64,000 bases of DNA from Meloidogyne chitwoodi (GCA_015183035.1 JACZZP010000006.1:1922001-1986000); one strand, 5' to 3'; numbered from the stretch's first letter, positions 23,377 to 35,445 are shown. The notes: generated from the letters alone by a model not told the origin. Made by a program: numbers and translations.

Positions 23377-23452
23377 CAATTTTCTTTTTCCTTTGTATAA
23401 TTTTATTCTTTTAAATTTTCTCTTAAAATAAAATTTTCTTTTTAAATTCTAA

Positions 23453-24838
23453 TTAAATATCAGGGTCAGCCCAATAACAGTCTTCTTCAATTTTTAAATT
23501 ATATTTATTTCCTCCATTTCGATATTCTGAGGTTACAATGCGAAACCAGCCTAAAAATTAAATTTTTTTATTTTAAAAAGTAATTTATTCTTACCATTTT
23601 CACCCCAAGCAGTGCCCCAACTATTTCTACCTATCCAATAAGAAACTCCAGAATTTTCATCTTTTCCCCATCCAACAACCTTTTTTTTTAAATTAATTAA
23701 TTTATTTATAAATTAATTTAATAAAATACTTACACTAATAATATGATTAATTTCCTATAAAAAAAAATAAAAATATAATTTAAAATTAAATTAAACTTCA
23801 TTAGTTTTTTCTTTGTAAATACCACCCAAATAATCATCAAACTTTTTTGTAGCAGCAATACCACAGGCAATAGGTCCTCTATTGTATATTTCAGCTCTAA
23901 AACAAATTTATTATATTTTAAATATTTTTTATTTTTAAAAAATCCTCCAATTTTAGCCTAAACTTATTCAATTAATTTAAAAAAATTAAATATCTTTGGT
24001 GAATTATTTTTATTTATTAATTCTAATTAAAATCACTGTAATTTAATTTTATAAAATTAAAAATATTATTAATTAAATAATATATTTAATTATTTTTTTA
24101 ATTTATAAAAAATAATTATTTTACTTCATTTTAACAAGTCCAGAAACAGGTCCATATTCCTTTACTTTATAAAGAGTATAATTTTTAATATCAAAACATC
24201 TATCTGGCCAACAACTTCCACAACGATTATAAGGATCACATTCTTTTTAATTTATTTAAAATTTTTAAAGTTTAAAATTTAATTTTTACGTCCATCTTTT
24301 GCTTGATAATTATTACAAGTTTCATGAGGAATTCCATGTTTATGTGCATATTCATAAACTGGGCCAGCATCTCCTCCTTCACAACTTCCTGCATTTGCAC
24401 AGTCTATAACTTCTTGAACTGATAAATATGCGGGAGGCCAAGCATTTTTTCTTTTAATATTTATACGGTCTGCTAAAGCAGAAGTTGATCCCATTGCCCA
24501 ACAGGAACCGCAATCTGAATATTTTATTTATTTTTTAATTTTTATAAAATTAATTAATTAATAATTAGGTAAGAAAATTAAAAATTAATTCCCAGACTCA
24601 CAAAAAAAAATTATTTTATTTTTCTATTAAAATTGTTAAAAAAAATAGGTTAAATTTGATCAAAAATAATAATTTTATTTATTTTTATTTTTTCTCTTTT
24701 AACCAACATTGAGGAATATGCTGATTCCTGTCTGCAGAAACATAATTTACCCCATTAACATTTCTCCAATCCCAAGTATCAGGCAATTCTAAAGGATCAA
24801 AGCTTTCCAATTCATACAATCGAGGTTCAATTCTATTT
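23453..24838 (-). CDS. cpz-1: Cathepsin Z (cathepsin X) cysteine protease, N-terminal exon not found
   Basis: C1A papain-like protease. From the N-terminal side: [26 protein letters not shown], then after a perfect in-frame splice [19 protein letters not shown] with the catalytic Cys. The preceding His (HIPQY) marks the mini-loop peculiar to cathepsin Z. Next come [91 protein letters not shown] with the catalytic His, and [18 protein letters not shown] with the catalytic Asn. It ends [11 protein letters not shown]. All catalytic residues are present and the match to C. elegans CPZ-1 is close. Cathepsin Z is a lysosomal or secreted carboxypeptidase; in nematodes it is linked to moulting and cuticle. 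Odd: the exon starting at 24838 has a splice acceptor, but no signal-peptide exon can be read before the divergent gene at 25248. Confidence 0.92.
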
Positions 24839-25247
24839 ATTAAAAAAAATAAATTATATTATAAAAATGTCAAAAAAGTAATAAAAAAATTTTCAAGATT
24901 CCTCTTGAAAAATATTATAAATAAATTTATTCTTTTCCTTAAAATTTTATTCAAATAAAAAATTTTCTGCTTTTAAAAAATACTGGTTTTGTTGGGGGTA
25001 TTTGTCTGTCCAATAAATTTAAAAAAATAAAATAAAAATGTCCAAAATTTGTGTCCATTTTTAAATATATGTTTCTACCTTTATAATAAATAAAAAAGGG
25101 TACTTGACCATTCCTAATATGTATTACTGATTTTAAGAGGAATCGGAGAAAGGGAAAAAGGTAAAAAATGAGAGAATATTATTTAGCCTTTTTTCTAAAA
25201 TTATTAAATATTTTTATATTCATTTTCCAGAAAATAAATTTAAATAA

Positions 25248-28200
25248 ATGTTTCAAAAAAAAATAATTTTAATTTTTTTAATTATTATTACATGTTTAAA
25301 TTTAAAATCTAAAGGACAATTGAATATAAAAGAAGAGGTAATAAATATATTTTTTTAAAAGCAAATTTTCTTATATATTCCAATATTTTTTGACTTAAAC
25401 TATTTTTATTTTACTAAATTAATATAACCTTTTTAAAATAATTATCTCTCTAACTTATCCCTTGTAAAAAATTTAAAGCTGGACTGACTTGGAAGTTAGG
25501 AATATAAATAGAAAAGTCGGAATATAAATTTAGATTTGACAATTAGAAAATTAAATTAAGTAGCTAGAATATAAATGATTAAATTGACTAAATGAGAGGT
25601 AAAGTTTGATAAAATAATAAAAGAAGGTTATTTTCTTATTTAATTATTTTTGACTTTTTTTTTAAATTTTTATTCAGACTTTGATTCTTATTTTTAAATA
25701 AAAAAAACATTTTCTTTTAATTAAAAGGCTTCCCGTTCCAAACGTCAATATACTAATATAAATGGAATTCCATCATCATCAACATGTAATTGTCTTTCAA
25801 AATATACTCCAATAAATTGTAAATGTACTGGAATACAATCAATTAATGATGAACTTATTTGTCGTTGTGATCGTGCAAGTTTATCTAGAGAAGAAGAAAA
25901 TAAACAACAATGCCCTTGCCGTAAAGGTGTAGGAGGAGGAAGTACAGGGTGGGGAGATTCTGATGGATATTTTCCTGCTTATCGCGGAGATGAAAGAAAT
26001 TCTGATTTTTATCCGAGAGCAGCAAGTCCATCTTCTATACATTCTGCTTGTTTTCCGGTTATTTTTTTTTTTGATTTTTTTTTAATTAAAAAAACTTTTT
26101 TAATAAACAATGAACCCCTTCTACTATATTTTAGTCAAAAATCGTTTAATTAATATTCGGCAACGGAACCTAAAAACAGCCGGATTTTTTTATGTCAATG
26201 TCCCAAATCCACAATCTTTCATTATCTTTTGATTAATTCTTAATCGGATTTAGTCGCAAAAAAGCATTCTGGATTTGTTCCGTTTCTACCCACAAATTTG
26301 AAAATATCGAATAAACTGATCACTGTTTATAATTAAAATAAAAAGAAATAACGAAGAATTTTGAGAGTTTAATTTCTTTATTATTAACATCAATAGTTAA
26401 TTTAAATTTTAAAAAGCTTATTTAAGCTCTAGAACAATAAATAAACATTTTTTATTTTTTTAAAAAAGATTTGTCATCAATCTTGTTTGAGTACATGTAC
26501 TAATAATAATAAACCTTATACTCGTGAAATTGACCCTTATAGAGAAAGGGAAAGAGAACAACGCTATAGTAGTGGATATTTTGTTACTCCTTATGCAAAT
26601 GATCAAGAAACAGAAAATTCTTTATTAGCAGCGGATTATTCCCCTAATGGATGTCAAGTTTCACAATGCAGGGCAAATTGTTTAAGAGCTTGTTCAAGGA
26701 TTTTGGATACTCATAGAGGTTTTTAATTTTAAATATTAAAAATAAATTTTTAAACATTTTTAAAAAAATCAGAAAAAATTCCTTTTATTTTTTTTTACAG
26801 TGCCCTATCAAGAAACGGAATCATCCGTTCCCTCACATTATGAAGTTCGCCCAATTGAAAGGCCTATTTATACCTCTCCATTATCTAGTTGTCAATGCTC
26901 TCCCGATGCTATTTGTGAATGTCCAGAGTAGGAATTTTTTAAATAAATTTTTAATTTATTCCATATTATCTCAGCTGCGAAATAACTGAAAGAGATTGGG
27001 ATATCTGGGAATGTGTGATAAGCTAAAGAGTTTAGAATATATTAAAAATGTGGAATAACTCAGAGTTTGGAATATATAGGATAATAAAGAGATTATCGGA
27101 TAATATAAAGATTATGGGATAATATAGAGATTATGTGATAATATAGAGATTTTGATATAAATTAACGAGATAAGATAAAAATTTTAAATTAAATTTTTAC
27201 AGAAACTGTTTCCCCGTTTGTTTTGACAATTGTGAAGCAAATTGTGACAAACAACAAATTAAAACTTCTTCACAAAATTCCAACAATCAAAGACGAACAT
27301 GTTCCCAAACATGTCATTTTGATTGTCAAAGAAATTGTGCTGAAAAACAACAACAAAAACAACAAATTAGAAGAAAATTGGGCGGAACAGAATTTTCTTT
27401 AGGAGTAACAAGTTCTCTTCCTCCACAAACATCTGTTACTGAAAATAATAATAATAATGAAATAAATAATAATTTACAACAACAACAACGTTTGTTTTTT
27501 AATTTAAATTAGAAGGATAAGTACCTTTGAGTTTAGTTGTTGGATTTTACATTAAACTCTCCTCTTTTAAAATCTTTTAAAATTAATTTTTGGGTCTTGG
27601 TTTCAATGTGTAATGATTGAATTGAAAATACGTTACTAATAAGGATCTCAGAGTATAAAAACAAAAAAAGTTATAATTATACCAACTGGTCCTAACCAGT
27701 AGTTTGCCTCTAAAAAACACAACAGGAACATCGGAATTATAAAAAAATTGTTCAATCCCTTAGTGTCCTTATAAATAGAATTAACGATTTTACAAAGGAT
27801 GAACGGTCAATTAAAAAATCCTTTAATTTTTCTTTTAAAGAAACTGTAGTCAATGGACCAGCAACAAACTGTGTGACTCGTTGTCCAAAATCTTGTGTTG
27901 TTAGTTGTTTAAGTACTCAAACAAATGAAGACCCAACAATTTGTGTTCCAGCATGTGTTGCTGTTTGTGCACAAGTTAGTTATTTTAATTAAAATGAAAA
28001 CTTTTTTTAAAGTCTTGTTCACGAGGTCTTCAACATTTTGATGCTTTTCCTCAAAAAGGAGAAGATTTAATAAAATCTGACCAATTTTTACAACAAAGAG
28101 AACAACAAATTCAACAACAAATTCAACAAATTTTACTTCAAGGACAAAGAAATGAAGGATTAGAGCAACAACAAAATAATGGAACTTCATACTCTAATGT

Positions 28201-29817
28201 CACTATTCAATCTGAACAAAACAACGAAAAGAAACAAACGGTACAACAACCAACAATGTTTTTGAATGATATGGACAGAGGAACGGTTAGATAAATAAAA
28301 ACTTTATTTTAAGAAAGTCTTAGAATGTTACTATAAAGAATAGGGATAGGCCAAATTCAAATAATTTAATTTTTAAATTATTGAATTTAATTTGAGTTAT
28401 TTTTAAGAAATCATTTAATTTTTAAATTCAAATGATTTAATTTTTATTTGAATTTGATTTAATTTTTTCCTGATATCTAATATATATACACCCCTAAAAT
28501 TTTAACCAAATTGTACATTAAATAGGGTCATTTAATTAAAAAAAATATTTTTAAATAGAATTTATCTATCACTATAAGGCAGAGGTTAAATATTAAATTA
28601 AGTTACCAGATTATTTCCTTAAAATCTTTAAATAAGGGAAACGGAGAAAATTGGTTATCTGAAAATTTTGAGTATTTTTGGTTATTTTCCTCTTTCATAA
28701 AATCTTAAAAATTTCTCTCTTTTTTAAAAAAAAGTCAAATGATGGTCTTATCCGTTCTCATCCTTGTGCTCCTCTCTGTCGCCCTCAATGTATAAGAGAA
28801 TGTACACTTAAATATGTAGAAGAACGTCAACCTTTTTCAACATATTTGGGAAGAAAAAGAGGAAATAATTATTTAAATTCTCAATTTGGACAACAAAAAA
28901 GATTTTTTAGTAAAAATAATAATTTTGAAAATTTAAATAAAGGAAGAAAAAATTTTAAAGAAAATCGTCCTTATCCTCCACATTATATTTTACCTTTAAA
29001 TGAAGCTTTAAAAGAGAAAAAAGAAAATTTAGAAGAAGAAAATATTAAATTAAATTTAGAAAATAAATTTGAAGAATTATTTAAACAATCACAAAATCAG
29101 AATAACACAAATAAAAATATTAGGTAATTTTATAAAATAAAAAAAAAATTAGAACATAAAAAGATTTATAAATGACTCTTTAACCCCTTTTCGAACTAGC
29201 AGCTTTTATAAAACATAAGAGAAAACTTAAGTTTTAAAAAAGCTGCAAAGTAAAAATTGACTCTTTTCCACTATAAAATTATTTAAAAAATTTATTTTAT
29301 AATTTTACTATTTATTCCTTTTCTGATTACTCTCTCCTACTTATCCCTCTCTTTTATGGCCTTATTATCTAATATTATATTTTTCCGTTTTATCAGTAAT
29401 TAAATAAAATATTCAGCCAAGAAATTTAAATAATATTAAGAGAAAACTGAGAACTCTAAAAAGAGAAAATATTTTTTTAAAATTAAATTAAAAGATCCGG
29501 GTCTTTAATTTAAAATAAATTATTATTAATATTTCAGAAACAAACAAACAAATTTAATTTTTAAAAAATCAAATAATATAAAAGAAGAAAATGAAGAATT
29601 AAATAAAATAAAATTAGTAAATAATTCAAAACCTTGGAAAATATTTAAAAAATCAACAAAAGAGAAAAAAGAAGAAAATCAAAAAAATAATACAAAAGAA
29701 AAAGAAAATAAAATTAATTTTTTAAATAATAATAGTAGAGAAGAAAATTTAAATAATTTAAAAAATGATGAAATAATTTCAATTAAAAGAAAACCAATTT
29801 TTTCTTTTTCTCGTTAA
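25248..29817 (+). CDS. Secreted protein with repeated C-x3-C-x3-C-x3-C blocks
   Basis: Nine exons (about 25248-25338, 25729-26058, 26469-26719, 26801-26928, 27202-27496, 27841-27976, 28014-28285, 28734-29125, 29538-29817) with phases that agree at the junctions I checked. A signal peptide (IILIFLIIITCLNLKSKG) is followed by SRSKRQ, a possible furin-type cleavage site. A region with CNC, CKC, CRC and CPC pairs comes next. Then cysteines four residues apart recur in at least six places: CQVSQCRANCLRAC, CFPVCFDNCEANC, CSQTCHFDCQRNC, CVTRCPKSCVVSC, CVPACVAVCAQSC, CAPLCRPQCIREC. Most blocks lie on separate exons, pointing to exon duplication. Linkers are Gln/Asn-rich; the C-terminal quarter is a Lys/Asn/Glu-rich tail without cysteines. 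No named domain recognised; an extracellular or cuticle structural role is a guess. A TTTTCCAG acceptor lies just before the ATG, as for trans-spliced nematode messages. Confidence 0.75.
27083..27178. repeat. GATAATATAGAGATTATG tandem repeat in intron
   Basis: About four to five units of 19-20 bases (GGATAATATAAAGATTATGG and variants) inside an intron of the C-x3-C gene. It directly follows a 21-base stretch (GGAATAACTCAGAGTTTG plus ATAT) that recurs at about 48,886-48,910 in a different gene's intron. Confidence 0.7.
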
Positions 29818-30199
29818 AATTTGTAAAAATATTTTTAATAATTATTTTAATTTTATTTAAGAAAGGGGATAATTTAAAAGAAATATTTATTTAATTATTT
29901 GTAACATTCACCTTTCCCCCCTTTAATTTAAAAAATTTATTTTCCAATTTTCAAGGGAAAGACTATTATTTAATTTATATTTTTTTAATAGAATAAACTT
30001 AAAAAACAATATTTTAAGACTATTTTTAATTTTTTTAGATTAAATTTTCCTTTAAGTTATTTAAATTTAAATTAATTATTTTTTTACTTTAAATATATTT
30101 ATTAATAATTTTCTCTCAATTTTTTACTTTAAAAAAGGTTTCCCTCTCAAAAAATAAAATAAAAATTATTTAAAATTAAAAAAAAATAAATTTAATAAT
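29818..30199. other. Convergent intergenic stretch, no gene
   Basis: A/T-rich 3' flank of the C-x3-C gene. Nothing coding or repeated recognised. Confidence 0.5.
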
Positions 30200-30385
30200 T
30201 TACCTCAATTCTTTACGCATTTCTTCTGATTTTGGTTGATAACAACCTTTTAAATTTGGCCCAACTGCCAAAACACTCTTTCCTGGCCATTTATTGTTAT
30301 GACGAGAAGAAGAAATATGTTCATGAATTAAATAAGAATTTATAAAATTAATTAATAATAATAAAATAATAATTAATTTATTCAT
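30200..30385 (-). CDS. Small predicted secreted protein, unknown
   Basis: A 61-residue frame with a strong signal peptide ([17 protein letters not shown]). The short mature part contains [19 protein letters not shown] and a charged end ([10 protein letters not shown]). A GTAAAT donor overlaps the last codons, so further exons could follow on the minus strand, although none is evident. One cysteine only. No family recognised. Hydrophobic N-termini are easy to get by chance in A/T-rich DNA, but the mature part is of ordinary protein composition. Confidence 0.4.
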   Translation of the reverse strand: MNKLIIILLLLINFINSYLIHEHISSSRHNNKWPGKSVLAVGPNLKGCYQPKSEEMRKELR

Positions 30386-31300
30386 TTTTTACTTTAAAAA
30401 TTAAAAAAATATTTTAAATAAATTAATATTATTTTCAAAAAATAAAAAGGCAATTTTGTTTGTTCTTATCAGTTTTAAGAATTATAAATATTTAGCTTTT
30501 ATTTTTTTTTTGCTGATATTTTGAAAAAAAAATAAAATAAAATGATTGCCACATATTTTTTATTTTTTTACCAAACTAATTTTTATATAGATTTATTTTA
30601 CTGATAAGATAAAAATAAAATAAAAATATTTATTTAATGATACATATCATATGTTATAAAAAGAGACTTTAATTTATTTATTGATGAAAATATTATTTTA
30701 TTTTTTTTAATTTACCTTTTATAAATTTAAATAATTAAATACAAAGTAAAGCAAAGTATAATACATAGAAAATCCGCTAAAAAATACAAAAGTCAATAAA
30801 AACAAGTGTTTTGTCGAGGAAAATCTTCTTAGACCCCCAAATTAATTTAATAATTTATTAATTTTAATATTTATTAATAATATTTACTTAATTTAACAGA
30901 AACATTTTTTAATGAAGAGGTTTTAAATATATTTTATTATCAGAATGATTTTTGAAGAAGCTTTTTAGCATGTTAAATAATAAGAAAAAGGAAAGGACTT
31001 CGGCACTGGTCTTGGTGCTGATAAAGGGGGACAGTTCCTAGTACATATGTGTCCCTTGACTGTAGTGGCTTTTATACTATATAAGCCTGCCAGCTTATAT
31101 AGTAACAAGTCATCTTTACCCATATCCAACAATAATGTTGGAATATTAATTTGTTAGGTTAGCCTAATTGAAGGCATAGATTTTCCAGGAGAACATTAAA
31201 TATATCTTCTTTTTAAAAATAAGGAAATGAGTACAGAGAAGAAAAAGTAAAAGAAAAAAATTACCAAATTTATTCATTTCAAAAATTAAAATTAAATTTC
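30386..31300. other. Intergenic region with a 12-bp-arm hairpin
   Basis: Mostly A/T-rich. A G/C-richer island (30985-31180) includes a perfect inverted repeat TACTATATAAGC (31075-31086) / GCTTATATAGTA (31093-31104) around a six-base loop. It lies just beyond the 3' end of the xylanase gene. No coding frame. Confidence 0.5.
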
Positions 31301-32978
31301 TCATTCAGAAACAAAAGTAACAATACTTTGTTCTGGAAGTGAATATGAAAATATTCCATCAGATAAATTGACTTTAATTTGTTTTTCAAGATTTTTTCCT
31401 TGTGAAGTAATATATGGAGTTAATGAAGATGGAATAATACTTCCATTAATTGAGAATTGTTGTTTTGTTGTAATAGCCATATTTATTGCTACAATTATTA
31501 TCTAAATAAATTTAAAAAAAATTAAATTAATTAATTTTTTAACTTTATTTTCTCCTCCAGTATATCCACTAATAAGAACATTATTATTATTATTATTATT
31601 ATCTGTTATTGAATCAACGTGAAAATAGCCTGGTTTAATAAATTTAGAGTATTGAGCCATAACATAACCTTTAGAAGTTAATTCTCCATTAGAATCAGTT
31701 ATCATCATATTTGACGTTTTTTCAAAAAACCACCAAAATAAATAAGCATTAAAATAGGCAATATGAATACAATTATGTATACTTTTAGCTAATTCTATTA
31801 CACTTTTCCAATCATTTCCTTTAGTATAATATTCTGTCATCCAAACATGTTTCCCCATATTTATAGCTTTTGTTTGATTAAATATAATTTTATTATAAAT
31901 ATGTCCAGCTAAAATATCAAGTCTAGCAGCTGATTCAGGGTCATTCTAAATATTAATAAATTAATTTAAAATTTTAAAAAACTGAAAAACATTAATTAAA
32001 TAAATTTAAATATTAATTAAATATATTTATTTAATGACTTATAAATTCACTATTTATATAGTAAAATGTCCAAAATTTATTCAGGTTTTGAACCTTCGAT
32101 TTCTCTTCTTTAACTTACACTTAATTGTGTATTAAATTATTTTTAAATATTAATGTGATTTTTTATTTTTCTATCTTATAACCTTCTGCCCAATTTTTAA
32201 CTATAAATCTTCCATTAAATAAAAATTAAACCAAAATCGGATCACTCATTTGTGGTGAAAATCCAGTCGATTCAGGGGCCATAACCTTAACTCCTTTAAT
32301 TCTTTTTGCAGAAGTTTTTAAAAAGTTGACCATTTGTTGCGGTGTCCAATCAGTAGATTCACAATCAGGTTCATTTTGTATAGAAATAGCATAAAGTGGA
32401 GCTCCATTTTCTTTCATATAATCAACATAACTTTGTAAATAATCTGCATAATCATCATATTTATTTGGGGGAATAGTTCCATGTTTAGTCAAGTTCATAT
32501 TTACCAATCCTTTTTCAGGTTGCCAAGGAGAGGCAAATACAATTGCATTATATTTTAATGCTTTTTTAGCGTTTGATAATTCTTCATTCCATAGTTTATT
32601 TTGATCAATACGAACACGTAAAATTGAAAGACCAGTTTTATTAAAACTAAAAAATAAATAATTAATAAATTTTTAAAATTATTTTTAATTTTTAGAAAAT
32701 ATTTACTCCTAATATAAGTACAGTTAGTAGGGGAAAATCTTTGTGAATTTTTCTAAAGTTATTAAAATAGATATATTTTATTAAAAATAAAATAATATTT
32801 ACAGATTATCCATTATTTTATCAGAAACATTTCCTTGCCAAGCACTAGAAGCTCCAAATCCATCTATTACTTGATATTTTTTATTTAAATTAATTTTTGT
32901 TTCTCCATGGGTACGGTAAACTTGAATAAATAGAAGAATAAAAATTAAAGAAAATATTAAAATAAAAGAAGTAATCAT
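31301..32978 (-). CDS. GH30 (subfamily 8-type) endo-xylanase, likely horizontally acquired
   Basis: Four exons (about 32800-32978, 32235-32647, 31547-31946, 31301-31500). A signal peptide (FILIFSLIFILLFIQVYRTHG) is followed by QVIDGFGASSAWQGN, the bacterial-type GH30_8 opening. Then come GLSILRVRID, IVFASPWQPE, and AISIQNEPDCESTDWTPQQM with the acid/base Glu. LDILAGHIYN precedes MGKHVWMTEYY with the nucleophile Glu. FNAYLFWWFFEKTSNMMIT and KGYVMAQYSKFIKPGYFHVD follow, and the side beta-domain ends PEQSIVTFVSE. Root-knot nematodes are known to have such xylanases of bacterial type; they are secreted during root invasion and cut plant xylan. Introns and an A/T-rich codon set show it is fully naturalised. 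An Asn run encoded by ATT/AAT repeats (31576-31602) sits in the side domain. Catalytic residues and reading frame look intact. Confidence 0.93.
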
Positions 32979-33627
32979 TTTTTTAATTTAATTAAAAAAT
33001 TAAAAGAAAAATTAATTTTTTTAAAATTAAATTTTTGAATTTTTACAATAATTTTTATTTTTAGCTAATAACGTTTTCCTTAAATCTTCTAAAAAAATTA
33101 AATCAATTAAAAAATAAAATTTAATTTTTAAATAATTTTAATTTTTTAAATGATTTATATAATTAATTTTTTATTAAAAAAAAACTTTTTTTTAACAGTT
33201 AAATAAATTTTAAAAATTTATTTTTGCAGAATACCTATTAATAAAATTTAGAGAATATTAAATTTAATAAATAAATAAAAATAGAATTAATTTACTAATT
33301 AAGCTTTTCTCCATTTTTAATATTTTTTTTTCAAATTTGATAAAAAATTTGAATAAATAAATTTAAAATTAAATTTAGCTTGCATCTGACACAAATAATT
33401 TTTTGTTCTATTTTTAAAAATAGAATTTTAGAATAATTTGTAAAAATTTAAAATTGGTAATAAATTAAATTAAAAATTTTGCAATAAAAAATAAAAAAAT
33501 TAAAATTTAAAAATTATATAAATTCTATTTTTTAGACTTGCAGCTTTTTAAACTTCTTTATTTATTTAAATTTTTTTACGTATTTAAATTAGTAAATAAA
33601 GAATATATATTTTAATAATACAAAATA
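32979..33627. other. A/T-rich 5' flank of the xylanase gene
   Basis: Over 80% A/T by eye. Presumably holds the xylanase promoter; no distinct motif or reading frame stands out. Confidence 0.45.
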
Positions 33628-34532
33628 TTTGGCGCTGGTCCAGTTTATGAGTCCAATGGACTTTTATGAGTCCAATCAAAATATATGAGTCCAAACAAAA
33701 ATTTATGAGTCCAATAAAAATTTATGTGATAAAAATCGAGTATATTTTGAAATATTTTATTTTTAAATCCTTTTTTATTCATAAATGTTTTTACGCTTTA
33801 CATCAAGCAATTAGCAGCGCATGAAAATACAGATTTACCAAACATAGTTATTGTTCTATCACGAACAAGCTCCATGTCACTAATACATAGTAACATTCGT
33901 ACTGATCCATCGGCATCTTTAGTTAAAATATTTAATAATTAAACAGATATGAATTTAAAAAATTTTTGATCTGGATTCTGGATCTTGATTAGGTATTTAC
34001 GTGGACCAGACTCTGGATCTGGAGTAAACGAAAAATTCAGGTCCAGAAAAATCCAGTTGCCCAAAAAATGCCTGGATCTCGACTCTGGATCCAGATCAAG
34101 TCCTATCTCTTGATCAAATAAAACTACCAATATAACAATATGCATGCATTTTACGTCCTTCAGCTTATTCCAGTTCCCTGTTTAATTTTTGGTTCTAATT
34201 TTTTTCCTTTATTGAACATTAATCATTTTTTTTATAAATTTAATAAAATTATTTTCACGTAATATACATACCTTTTTTATAACTTTAATACATATAATAA
34301 AATTAAAATACTTTATAAAATAAGTTTAATTTGATTCATAAATTTTTGTTTGGACTCATATATTTTGATTGGACTGATAAATTTTTGATTGGACTCATAC
34401 ATTTTGATTGGACTCATTAACTTTTTATTGGACTCATATACTTTCATTGGACTCATAAAAGTTCATTGGACTCATATATTTTGATTGGACTCATAAAAGT
34501 CCATTGGACTCATAAACTGGACCAGCGCCAAA
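33628..34532. mobile_element. 905-bp inverted-repeat element with subterminal ATGAGTCCAA arrays
   Basis: Both ends read inward TTTGGCGCTGGTCCAGTTTA and agree perfectly for about 67 bases. Beyond that lie repeats of TATGAGTCCAAT spaced about 18-20 bases: four at the left end and nine (one variant) at the right. The right array seems expanded, because the left's fourth spacer matches the right's last. Flanks are TA on both sides, fitting a TA target duplication, but the AATATT context makes this ambiguous. Arrays of short subterminal motifs are typical transposase binding sites. The interior has no transposase; a GGATCTGGA-type repeat patch fills 33965-34105. Non-autonomous DNA element of unknown family. 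Confidence 0.85.
33965..34105. repeat. CTGGATCTGGA-type degenerate repeat inside the 905-bp element
   Basis: Several copies of (A/T)CTCTGGATC(T/C)(G/A)GA and partial inverted copies (TCCAGATC) within about 140 bases. Their G/C content is higher than the rest of the element. The open frame across it (minus strand) is low-complexity DPES repeats and not a gene. Confidence 0.6.
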
Positions 34533-34739
34533 TATTTTTTTAAATAATTTTATTTTAAAATACTAATTAATTCTAAAAATACATAATATAATATAAATTA
34601 AACAACTAATCTAATTTTATTCTATTTAAATCTAAAAATAAAAAAAATATAAATATTTATGTTATTGCACTAATATTTAAAAATATATAATTAATTAATT
34701 AATGAGGTATATATTCTTTTTTTTAATTTTATTTTTAAT

Positions 34740-35445
34740 TTAAGCACTTAGAGCAACAGCTTGACACCAAATATTTTTCTTAACAACATTACAATATCCA
34801 TCACCACTACTACTAAAATGTACTTTATTTGCTGAAGAATCATTAATTTTATTTTCATCTGCTGTTGCACATACTACTAAAAATTTTTGTTCAGTTTCAT
34901 AACGTCGAAAAAGAGCTGTTTGAATTGAATTAACTGAAGATATTGCATCATTTTCATTTATACCCTATTTAATAATTTAAATTAAAATAAATAAATTAAT
35001 TATACATCTTCAAGTAATTGTTTCCAAGCAGTCTGAGGGCATGGAGTATCATCTGCTTTATAATGGGGCTGAACTGCCACCTTTAAAAAAATATAACAAA
35101 AGAATGGATGTAACTTAATTTAAATATTGATTTTATTAATTTCCACTATGTTCCTAATATTCTTCAATTTTAATTATTAAGAAGTGGGTTATTTCCAAAT
35201 TTTTATTTAAAAATAAATTCACAAACATCACGCTTTTTACGTCCACAACATCCTCCTCCGCCTCCCCCACAACCTCCACCACCACCACATCCTCCTCCTC
35301 CTCCTCCTCCACAACCACCTCCACAACCGCCTCCACCACCACCACAACCTCCCCCTCCACCAGGCAAACCAAAACTTTCAATTAAATTAATAAAAGAAAT
35401 AAGTAAACTTAGAATAATTAAAGAATTAATTAATTTTGAAGACAT
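34740..35445 (-). CDS. Ground-like (hedgehog-related, grl) secreted protein
   Basis: Exon 1 (about 35223-35445) has a signal peptide (LINSLIILSLLISFINLIES), a Gly/Cys-only stretch of CGGGGG units, then CCGRKKRD with a dibasic RKKR processing site. It splices in frame to AVQPHYKADDTPCPQTAWKQLLE and then to a C-terminal exon, DAISSVNSIQTALFRRYETE, FLVVCATADE, SSSGDGYCNVVKKNIWCQAV. The C-terminal half matches the nematode ground-like domain: two helices, then VxC, and C...C near the end. Ground-like proteins are secreted relatives of hedgehog found only in nematodes, mostly tied to cuticle and epidermis. The next gene to the right, in the opposite direction, is a close paralogue. Confidence 0.85.

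Noticed and set aside
27083..27178. CRISPR-like array
   Set aside because: Units are directly abutting 19-20-base tandem repeats without unique spacers, in an animal intron.
27909..28190. Minus-strand Val/Phe-rich frame of 93 codons
   Set aside because: Antisense of the CAA-rich linker and a Cys block in the C-x3-C gene.
32050..32130. T-arm-like GGTTTTGAACCTTCGA in a xylanase intron
   Set aside because: No matching A box or stem structure nearby.
33939..34145. Minus-strand frame with DPESRSR and DPESGPR repeats
   Set aside because: Lies wholly in the GGATC repeat patch of the inverted-repeat element; low-complexity translation.
35154..35381. Second minus-strand frame rich in Val/Glu
   Set aside because: Alternative frame of the Gly/Cys run of the ground-like gene.
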